From Clostridiales bacterium (GTDB taxonomy: Bacteria; Bacillota; Clostridia; Lachnospirales; Lachnospiraceae), in the NCBI GenBank assembly GCA_012520645.1, contig JAAYNV010000017.1, forward strand, positions 1 through 38,790: a stretch of DNA of 38,790 bases, given 5' to 3'. Both the position numbers and the translations under genes were made by a program. Position 1 is the first letter of the stretch. Every line of letters starts with the position of its first letter. The notes under the pieces were generated by a model. That model ran no database searches. It was given only the letters and a program-made list of their open reading frames with translations, and was not told the DNA's origin. Below are positions 32,761 to 38,790 of this stretch, piece after piece.

Positions 32761-33705
32761 CTACACTCTAATCTTTTCAGCAAGTTCACTCAACTTACGC
32801 AGCCTGTGGTTGACACCCGATTTACCGACACTGGGTGTCAGAAACTCTCCCAGTTCTTTTAGTGTTGCATCCGGATGCTCCAATCGTACCTGCGCCATCT
32901 GCCTTAAACTCTCCGGTAAATTGTCAAACCCATATGTGTCACGAATTAAAATGATGTCCTCTGTCTGTTTGGAAGCAGCATTCACTGTCTTGGTGATATT
33001 GGCAGCTTCACAGTTTACCCTCCTGTTAATGGAATTTCTCATTTCCTTCAGGATTCGGAGATTTTCCAGTTCCATCAGTGCTACATGAGCCTCGATGATA
33101 TTCAGGAAATCTACGATACACGCACCCTCCTTCATATATACGACATAATATTTCTTACGCCGTACAATCTTGGCTTCAATGTCAAATCCCTGTATGATCT
33201 CCTGTAGCTGTTTTGCCTGCTCAGGTTCCATGCAGACTAACTCCAGATGGTAGCTTTTTTCCGGGTCGCTCATCGATCCGATCGCCAGATACGCTCCCCT
33301 TAGAAAGGCACGCTGGCAGCACGCATTTTTTACCAGCATCGGATTAACCCGATGTTCATTTTCCAAAATGCGCCCATCCTTATCCATTCGTTTAAGCGCC
33401 TGCAAAATGCGTGTAACCTCATCCTTTTTGCTAATGGTAAGCTGTTCTAAACCGCCTTTTATTCCATCCTGCCATCCGTTCAAAACAACATCAGTATCTA
33501 TATTAAAGGTTTTCTTCAATAATGTAAAGTATTTTCTTGCTACGGACGGATTTTCTGTCCGAATATGCAGTGCAGGATTCCCCTGTTCGTCTATCTGGAC
33601 CTGCCCGCAGTATAGCAGAATCGCTGCCAGTTCTGCAAGCTGGCAATGCCTTGCCATGCCAACATGTTTTGCAAGTTCCTCCTTGACCATACTTGAAAAT
33701 GACAT
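32761..33705 (-). CDS. whiA: WhiA, DNA-binding regulator of division
   Basis: This 314-residue protein matches WhiA, which combines a LAGLIDADG-endonuclease-like fold without nuclease activity with a C-terminal helix-turn-helix. Matches include MSFSSMVKEELAKHVG, ACCQRAFLRGAYLAIGSMSDPEKSYHLE, RRVNCEAANITKTVNAASKQ and the helix-turn-helix end LKELGEFLTPSVGKSGVNHRLRKL. In Gram-positive bacteria it affects cell division and chromosome segregation. A GTG at 33717 is an alternative start; I use the ATG at 33705, which matches the family. It starts about 20 bases after rapZ. yvcK, which lies between these genes in Bacillus, is absent here. Confidence 0.95.
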   Translation of the reverse strand: MSFSSMVKEELAKHVGMARHCQLAELAAILLYCGQVQIDEQGNPALHIRTENPSVARKYFTLLKKTFNIDTDVVLNGWQDGIKGGLEQLTISKKDEVTRILQALKRMDKDGRILENEHRVNPMLVKNACCQRAFLRGAYLAIGSMSDPEKSYHLELVCMEPEQAKQLQEIIQGFDIEAKIVRRKKYYVVYMKEGACIVDFLNIIEAHVALMELENLRILKEMRNSINRRVNCEAANITKTVNAASKQTEDIILIRDTYGFDNLPESLRQMAQVRLEHPDATLKELGEFLTPSVGKSGVNHRLRKLSELAEKIRV

Positions 33706-33724
33706 ACTGATTACCACACCTTTT

Positions 33725-34588
33725 TCAGATTCCCTGCTTCACATCTCTGTGCCGGATTGTCAGGCCATAGTTCCCCTGATTTTGCAGCCTTTTATATAAT
33801 CCGTTTGCCAGTGTAACACTGCGGTGCTTTCCGCCTGTACAGCCGATTGCAATGACGAGCTGATATTTGCCTTCTTTTATATAATTCAGAATCAGGAACT
33901 CAATCATATCCGTCAGCTTGTCCAAAAAGACACCGGACTCTTCAAAGCCCATCACATATTCCTGCACCGGAGCATCATTTCCGGTCAGATGCTTTAAATC
34001 ATCAATATAGAACGGATTTGGTAAAAACCGCACATCAAAGACCAGATCCGCATCCACCGGAATACCGTGTTTAAACCCAAAGGACATGACCGTGATCATG
34101 AGACTATTATATTCCTCATTCCGTATAAAAATGCGGTCCAGCTCCTCTTTTAATTCTCTGGTTAAAAGACGGGAGGTATCGATAACATAATCCGCCTTTT
34201 TCTTTACATTTTTGAGGATTTCCCTCTCTCTGCGGATTCCTTCTTCAATCTGTCCGTTCGGAGAAAGCGGATGCATTCTTCGGCTCTCTTTATACCGTTT
34301 TAACAGAACATTATCCCCTGCGTCCATAAAAAGAAGCTCATAGCTGTAACCGTTCAGCTTCAAACGGTCCAGAACCTTTTCCACTCCGGCAAAAGACTGA
34401 TCCGCCCTGACATCCAGTCCAAGCGCAACCTTTGTGATTTCGTTTCCCGGCATGGCAGTCAGCTCAAAAAACTTGTCAATAAGCGGTACCGGAAGATTAT
34501 CCACACAGTAAAAGCCGATATCCTCCAACAATTTCAGTGCGATACTCTTTCCGCCTCCGCTCATTCCGGTCACAACTACAAACCTCAT
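33725..34588 (-). CDS. rapZ: RapZ/YvcJ family nucleotide-binding protein
   Basis: This 287-residue protein has a Walker A, GMSGGGKS (residues 8-15), at the very N-terminus, and family motifs CVDNLPVPLIDKF, GLDVRAD, LLFMDAGDNVLLKRYKESRRMHPL, DVRFLPNPFY and the C-terminal IGCTGGKHRSVTLA. In E. coli RapZ guides RNase E to the GlmZ RNA; in Firmicutes YvcJ the role is less clear. GGAG lies 13 bases before the ATG, a rather long spacing. It follows murB and precedes whiA closely, the normal arrangement in this lineage. Confidence 0.95.
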   Translation of the reverse strand: MRFVVVTGMSGGGKSIALKLLEDIGFYCVDNLPVPLIDKFFELTAMPGNEITKVALGLDVRADQSFAGVEKVLDRLKLNGYSYELLFMDAGDNVLLKRYKESRRMHPLSPNGQIEEGIRREREILKNVKKKADYVIDTSRLLTRELKEELDRIFIRNEEYNSLMITVMSFGFKHGIPVDADLVFDVRFLPNPFYIDDLKHLTGNDAPVQEYVMGFEESGVFLDKLTDMIEFLILNYIKEGKYQLVIAIGCTGGKHRSVTLANGLYKRLQNQGNYGLTIRHRDVKQGI

Positions 34589-34641
34589 TTTATTTGATGT
34601 GCTCCTTTCTTCTGTGTACAGCCAGCCTCTATAGCAAAGCC

Positions 34642-35553
34642 TTAAAACTCTCCCAGCAAAATAACTTCCGTTTCCAGCTTCACCTCAAAGACATCATAAA
34701 CCCTTTCCTTTACCGTCTCAATCAGATCATAGATGTCCTGCGCTGACGCATTTGCTGCATTAATCAAAAATCCGCAGTGCTTTTCGGATACCTGTGCTCC
34801 GCCAATGCGGTAGCCCCGCATTCCCGCATCCATAATCAGCTTTCCGGCAAAATATCCTTCCGGTCTCTTAAAAGTGCTTCCAGCACTCGGAAATTCCAAC
34901 GGCTGCTTGCTCCTTCGCTGCTCCGCCAGTTCTTCCATTTTCGCCTGTACCGATGAACGGTCACTTTCCTGAAGCCTGAAGGAAGCTTCCAGCACAACAA
35001 AATGACGGTTCTTAAGAGCACTTGTGCGATAGCCAAACTCCATGGAAGCGTTATCCAACACCATAATATTTCCATCCGGTGCCAGCACAGTAACACTCTC
35101 CACGACCTGCTTCATTTCTCCTCCATAGGCTCCCGCATTCATAATCACTCCGCCGCCTATGGTTCCTGGAATACCAGAGGCAAATTCCAGTCCGGTCAGT
35201 CCATGTTCCATCGCCGTACGGGCTGTCTTTGCCATAGAGGCTCCTGCCTGTGCCCGGACAAGCGTACCGTCCACGGTTACTTCAGACATTTTAGGCCCAA
35301 TCTGCAGTATAACCCCCCGGTAGCCCTTATCGCTTACCAGAAGGTTACTTCCATTTCCAAGGACAAAATAATCCAGTCCCGTTTCATTCAGATAATGTGT
35401 TGTAGCTGCCAGCTGCCCGGCATCCGAAACCTGTAGAAGACAGTCCGCAGGCCCGCCGACACGAAAGGTCGTATGACGGGCCATCGGTTCTTCTTCCAGA
35501 ATATCTTCTGCTGCATATATATCTCTGGCAAAGTTAAGAAAAGATGTATTCAC
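34642..35553 (-). CDS. murB: UDP-N-acetylenolpyruvoylglucosamine reductase
   Basis: This 303-residue cytoplasmic flavoenzyme reduces the enolpyruvyl group to give UDP-N-acetylmuramic acid, a peptidoglycan precursor. Motifs: HTTFRVGGPADCLL, VLGNGSNLLVSDKGYRGVIL (FAD binding), GLEFASGIPGTIGGGVIMNAGAYGGEM, the substrate Tyr-Arg of FGYRTS, the proton donor Ser in SAGSTFKRP, and EVILLGEF at the end with the catalytic Glu. The start is GTG at 35553 with AGGAAATCAC upstream. It lies between the ROK kinase and rapZ. Confidence 0.96.
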   Translation of the reverse strand: MNTSFLNFARDIYAAEDILEEEPMARHTTFRVGGPADCLLQVSDAGQLAATTHYLNETGLDYFVLGNGSNLLVSDKGYRGVILQIGPKMSEVTVDGTLVRAQAGASMAKTARTAMEHGLTGLEFASGIPGTIGGGVIMNAGAYGGEMKQVVESVTVLAPDGNIMVLDNASMEFGYRTSALKNRHFVVLEASFRLQESDRSSVQAKMEELAEQRRSKQPLEFPSAGSTFKRPEGYFAGKLIMDAGMRGYRIGGAQVSEKHCGFLINAANASAQDIYDLIETVKERVYDVFEVKLETEVILLGEF

Positions 35554-35615
35554 GTGATTTCCTGCCTGTGTTTTTTTATAGCGTATGTAAAAGTAAGACT
35601 TTTATTCCGTTTTCC

Positions 35616-36551
35616 TTATTCCAGTACGAGTCTTGCCGCTCCAAAGATACCCGCATCATTTCCAAGTGTAGCCAATGCAAATTCCGCATCACGGCTTCCA
35701 TGAAATACATACTTTACGTAATATTTACGGATGTAGTCAAGCACCACCTGTCCCGCTTTGGAAACACCGCCACCGATTACAAAGATTTCCGGATTGACTA
35801 CACCTGCAATTGCTGCCAGTGCCTTACCGAGACATTCCCCGAACTCCTCGGCAATCTCCATGGCAAGTGCATCTCCTGCCTTTACCGCATCAAATACCGT
35901 TTTGGCATTGACCTCACCCTGCCGGAGTACACTGTCCGTATCCACAGCTGCCAACATCCGGTTTGCCAGTCTGGTAATTCCGGTTGCAGACGCATACTGC
36001 TCCAGACAACCGTAATTTCCGCAGTTACATGCTTCCGACTCGTTATCGTCTACATGAATATGCCCAATCTCTCCGCCGGCTCCGGTTGCTCCGGTCAGCA
36101 TTTTACCATTAACAATAATACCACCACCAACACCGGTTCCAAGCGTTACGGCTACCAGATCATTATGACCCTGTCCGCCGCCCTTCCACATTTCTCCAAG
36201 CGCTGCTACATTGGCATCATTTCCTGCCTTTACTGACATACCTGTCAGTTTTGCCAGTGTCTCCTCAATATTGAAAACGCCCCAGCCAAGGTTAACTGCC
36301 ACGTGTACGACACCGTCTGCATCGATCGGCCCCGGTGCACCGACACCGACACCTGCCACATCCTCTTTCGAGACACCCTTTTCCTCCATTTTGGCAAGAA
36401 TCGCTTTTGCTACGTCCGGCAGGATATTTTCTCCTCCGTTCTCCGTTCTGGTCGGAATTTCCCACTTATCGAGCACTTCGCCTTCCGTATTAAAAAAGCC
36501 CATTTTTACAGTCGTTCCGCCGATGTCAACTCCAAAACAATACTTACTCAT
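35616..36551 (-). CDS. glk: ROK-family glucokinase
   Basis: This 311-residue protein is a ROK sugar kinase: FGVDIGGTTVKMGFF (ATP-binding phosphate loop), GVGVGAPGPID, LGTGVGGGIIVNGK, the HxC-type zinc motif EIGHIHVDDNESEACNCGNYGCLEQYAS and VIGGGVSKAG. It phosphorylates glucose, consistent with the intracellular glycosidases of this window. GAGGT lies seven bases before the ATG at 36551; the frame extends to 36608 but without a ribosome site. It is located between hprK and murB. Confidence 0.93.
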   Translation of the reverse strand: MSKYCFGVDIGGTTVKMGFFNTEGEVLDKWEIPTRTENGGENILPDVAKAILAKMEEKGVSKEDVAGVGVGAPGPIDADGVVHVAVNLGWGVFNIEETLAKLTGMSVKAGNDANVAALGEMWKGGGQGHNDLVAVTLGTGVGGGIIVNGKMLTGATGAGGEIGHIHVDDNESEACNCGNYGCLEQYASATGITRLANRMLAAVDTDSVLRQGEVNAKTVFDAVKAGDALAMEIAEEFGECLGKALAAIAGVVNPEIFVIGGGVSKAGQVVLDYIRKYYVKYVFHGSRDAEFALATLGNDAGIFGAARLVLE

Positions 36552-36623
36552 TTTTTTACCTCTTCTCCTTGTTATTCCAAAATTCCGAAACAGTTTCTCC
36601 CCGCCCAAACCGCTTTCGAAACA

Positions 36624-37559
36624 TTAGTCATCCTCTCTTTTCTGTGCGAGGGAATTCTGGACTCTCTTATAAAGTTCCTGTGCCGCATTGTAACCCATCT
36701 TTTTCTGACGATGGTTGACCGCAGCAGACTCACAGATGATTGCCAGATTACGTCCCGGACGAATCGGGATACTGTGGCATACCACCTTGTTTCCAAGATA
36801 CTCCGTATATTCCTCTTCCAGACCGAGTCTGTCATACTCTTTATCCTTGTCCCAGTCCTCCAGTTTAATAACCATATCAATACTCTGTGTATCCTTAACG
36901 CTGGATACACCATATAATGCCTTCACATCCACAATTCCGATACCGCGCAGCTCAATAAAGTGCTTGGTAATATCCGGTGCGGTTCCAATCAGTGTATCAT
37001 CACTGACCTTACGGATCTCTACCACGTCATCGGTTACCAGACGGTGTCCTCTCTTGATCAGCTCAAGTGCCGCCTCGGATTTACCGATACCGCTCTCTCC
37101 GGTAATGAGCACACCTTCACCATAAACATCCACCAGTACACCATGTACAGAAATGCACGGAGCCAGCTTGACATTCAGCCAACGGATAATCTCTGCCATA
37201 AATGCGGAGGTCGCCTTCTTTGTCATCAAAAGAGGGACTCCCTGCTCCACAGCGATACGCAGAAATACCGGATCAGGCTGCAGTTCACGGCAGAATACGA
37301 TACCGGGAATATCACAGGAAAGAAGCTGTGTAAATACTTCCTCCTTACGCTTCTCGTCTAACCCCTCCATATAGGTGTATTCCACAAATCCAATAATCTG
37401 TAATCTTGTAGCTTCAAAATGCTCAAAGTACCCTGCAAGCTGAAGTGCAGGACGGTTGATATCCGGCTGCGTAATTTTAATCGTACTGACATCTAATTCC
37501 GGTGTCAGATTTTCAAGCTTCATTTTATCAATGATTTTTTCCAGACTAATACTTGCCAT
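36624..37559 (-). CDS. hprK: HPr kinase/phosphorylase
   Basis: This 311-residue enzyme phosphorylates HPr (and Crh) at Ser46 when fructose bisphosphate is high, and dephosphorylates it otherwise, so it senses carbon supply. The Walker A GESGIGKSEAAL (154-165), the conserved His in SVHG, and the HPrK signature ELRGIGIVDVKALYGVSSV (203-221) are present. The frame extends to 37634, but AGGAGAAGGG before the ATG at 37559 and the family start support 37559. It heads a probable operon of hprK-glk-murB-rapZ-whiA-crh, whose last product is the likely partner. Confidence 0.95.
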   Translation of the reverse strand: MASISLEKIIDKMKLENLTPELDVSTIKITQPDINRPALQLAGYFEHFEATRLQIIGFVEYTYMEGLDEKRKEEVFTQLLSCDIPGIVFCRELQPDPVFLRIAVEQGVPLLMTKKATSAFMAEIIRWLNVKLAPCISVHGVLVDVYGEGVLITGESGIGKSEAALELIKRGHRLVTDDVVEIRKVSDDTLIGTAPDITKHFIELRGIGIVDVKALYGVSSVKDTQSIDMVIKLEDWDKDKEYDRLGLEEEYTEYLGNKVVCHSIPIRPGRNLAIICESAAVNHRQKKMGYNAAQELYKRVQNSLAQKREDD

Positions 37560-37605
37560 AAACCCTTCTCCTATTCTGCTTAGAATCAGTAAAATACCTT
37601 TCTCA

Positions 37606-37634
37606 AGTTTATCACAATCCGGATAGGTTGGCAA
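37606..37634 (-). promoter_or_regulatory. Possible promoter of the hprK operon
   Basis: On the minus strand TTGCCA, a 17-base spacer and TAAACT give a moderate sigma-70-type match about 50 bases before hprK. The -10 is imperfect. Confidence 0.45.
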
Positions 37635-37670
37635 TTACAATTAAATGTAGAGGATTTTACGGATTGGATT

Positions 37671-38790
37671 TTACCTTCTGAAAAAACGGTAAATCTCCTC
37701 CGCCACATTCTGCGGTATTTCTGACACATTTGTCAGTTCTTCTATCTCTGCATTTTTAATTTCTTCAATGGACTTAAAATATTTCATTAAAGCCTTTCTT
37801 CTGGAAGGACCGACACCCGGAATTTCATCCAGAACAGAATGTACCTGGCTTTTGCTGCGCAGGGAACAGTGGTACTCGATTGCAAAACGATGCGCCTCGT
37901 CCTGAATCCGGGTAATGAGCTTAAACCCCTCGGAATGCGTATCGATCGGAAGTTCTATATTATTAAAATAAAGTCCTCTTGTACGGTGATTATCGTCCTT
38001 TACCATACCGCAGACCGGAATGTCTAACCCCAGTTCATTTAATACATCCAACGCAATATTGACCTGCCCTCTTCCGCCGTCCATTAAAAGTAAATCCGGA
38101 AATTTGGTAAAGCTGCCAAAGGCTTCATCCAGTTCACGGTTTTTAAAATCCTCTTTTTCCTCCATGCCGTGTAAAAACCGCCGGGTCAGAACTTCCTTCA
38201 TACAGGCATAATCGTCCGGTCCCGCCACAGTCTTTATGCGGAATTTCCGGTAATCACTCCGCTTGGGCTTTCCTTTCTCAAAGACAACCATGGAGCCGAC
38301 ATTCTGAAAGCCGCTGATATTGGATATATCGAAAGCCTCCATCCTTGAAATTCCGGACAGACCAAGCAGACCCGCAATCTCCTTTACCGCACCGATGGTA
38401 CGTCCTTCTTCGCGCTTGATCCGTTCTCTGTCCTGGCTTAATACAAGATCCGCATTTTTTGCCGCAAGCTCAACCAACTTCTCTTTTGTTCCGATCTTCG
38501 GTACGCGGATATGCACACGACCACCCTTCTTTTTGGTCAGCCACTGCTCAATCAGATCCAGCTCCTCCACCTCATACTGAAGCATCAGTTCCCTCGGAAT
38601 AAACGGTGTGCCTGCATAAAACTGCTTTAAAAAGCTCTGTAAGATCATCGGTTCGCTTTCATCTGACACATGTGTCATATAAAAATGTTCCCTGCCGATC
38701 AGCTTTCCATCCCGGACAAAAAAGACCTGTACGACCGCATCCGCTCCGTCTTTTGCAAGCGCTACAATATCCTTATCCTCGCCAACGCTG
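37671..38790 (-). CDS. uvrC: UvrC, excinuclease ABC subunit C (C-terminal part, runs off window)
   Basis: The frame is open from the window edge to the stop at 37671, with no start inside. Upstream of the first internal Met, the sequence [28 protein letters not shown] matches UvrC. The part seen includes the RNase H-like 5'-incision domain ([50 protein letters not shown]) and the helix-hairpin-helix pair ([40 protein letters not shown]). It makes the two cuts in nucleotide excision repair with UvrA and UvrB. It lies about 110 bases upstream of hprK and is probably separately transcribed. Confidence 0.95.
   Translation of the reverse strand, partial: SVGEDKDIVALAKDGADAVVQVFFVRDGKLIGREHFYMTHVSDESEPMILQSFLKQFYAGTPFIPRELMLQYEVEELDLIEQWLTKKKGGRVHIRVPKIGTKEKLVELAAKNADLVLSQDRERIKREEGRTIGAVKEIAGLLGLSGISRMEAFDISNISGFQNVGSMVVFEKGKPKRSDYRKFRIKTVAGPDDYACMKEVLTRRFLHGMEEKEDFKNRELDEAFGSFTKFPDLLLMDGGRGQVNIALDVLNELGLDIPVCGMVKDDNHRTRGLYFNNIELPIDTHSEGFKLITRIQDEAHRFAIEYHCSLRSKSQVHSVLDEIPGVGPSRRKALMKYFKSIEEIKNAEIEELTNVSEIPQNVAEEIYRFFRR

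Overview
The window looks like a chromosomal segment of a motile, anaerobic, gut-type Firmicute of the Lachnospiraceae (Roseburia/Agathobacter-like). This rests on a two-ended flagellin with typical commensal D0/D1 sequence, a CsrA-family gene beside it, strong AGGAGG-type ribosome binding sites, T-tract terminators, an intracellular glycosidase/GPH-transporter locus under AraC control, and the uvrC-hprK-glk-murB-rapZ-whiA-HPr block. I can support about 30 protein genes; no rRNA, tRNA, CRISPR array or insertion sequence was seen.

Layout. 1-2200: start of a small tyrosine recombinase (-), a divergent CsrA-family regulator (+) and flagellin (+), separated by a highly structured leader. 2230-4640 (-): patatin-like phospholipase, undecaprenyl-diphosphatase and a small alpha/beta hydrolase. 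4845-5912 (+): HD-GYP c-di-GMP phosphodiesterase. 5967-10788 (-): a polyamine operon read as speA (frameshifted), speE, a carboxynorspermidine-synthase-like dehydrogenase, nspC. 11041-12509 (+): two-domain PPK2, polyphosphate:AMP phosphotransferase (frameshifted). 12578-15989 (-): two tandem GH13 alpha-glucosidases (the upstream one frameshifted) with a divergent AraC regulator. 17132-18902 (-): glnK-amtB with hairpin-rich leaders. Then a GNAT protein (-), cyclophilin (+) and an AGCS amino-acid:cation symporter (+). 22506-28871 (-): GH5, GPH sugar transporter, GH42, GH43 with a divergent AraC regulator. 30530-38790 (-): class II aldolase, lipid-kinase-like protein, a Crh-like HPr, WhiA, RapZ, MurB, ROK glucokinase, HPr kinase and the end of UvrC.

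How the parts work together. The left end concerns motility and its post-transcriptional control; the HD-GYP gene fits the same theme. The middle covers polyamines, polyphosphate/nucleotide energy and nitrogen uptake. The right half is carbohydrate uptake plus the carbon-catabolite sensing core: HPrK and an HPr-like protein whose usual phospho-histidine is Glu but whose regulatory Ser46 is kept.

Three genes between 9.3 and 15.6 kb are each broken by a one-base indel at a homopolymer run. This could be sequencing error in this assembly, so the pseudogene status is uncertain. The observations most worth a second look are the csrA-flagellin leader (tandem 34-bp palindromic units and an AGGA-loop hairpin), the recombinase-associated palindrome, the His15-to-Glu HPr, promoter-proximal terminator-like hairpins before glnK and the AGCS gene, and a polyamine operon combining SpeE with the carboxy(nor)spermidine route.
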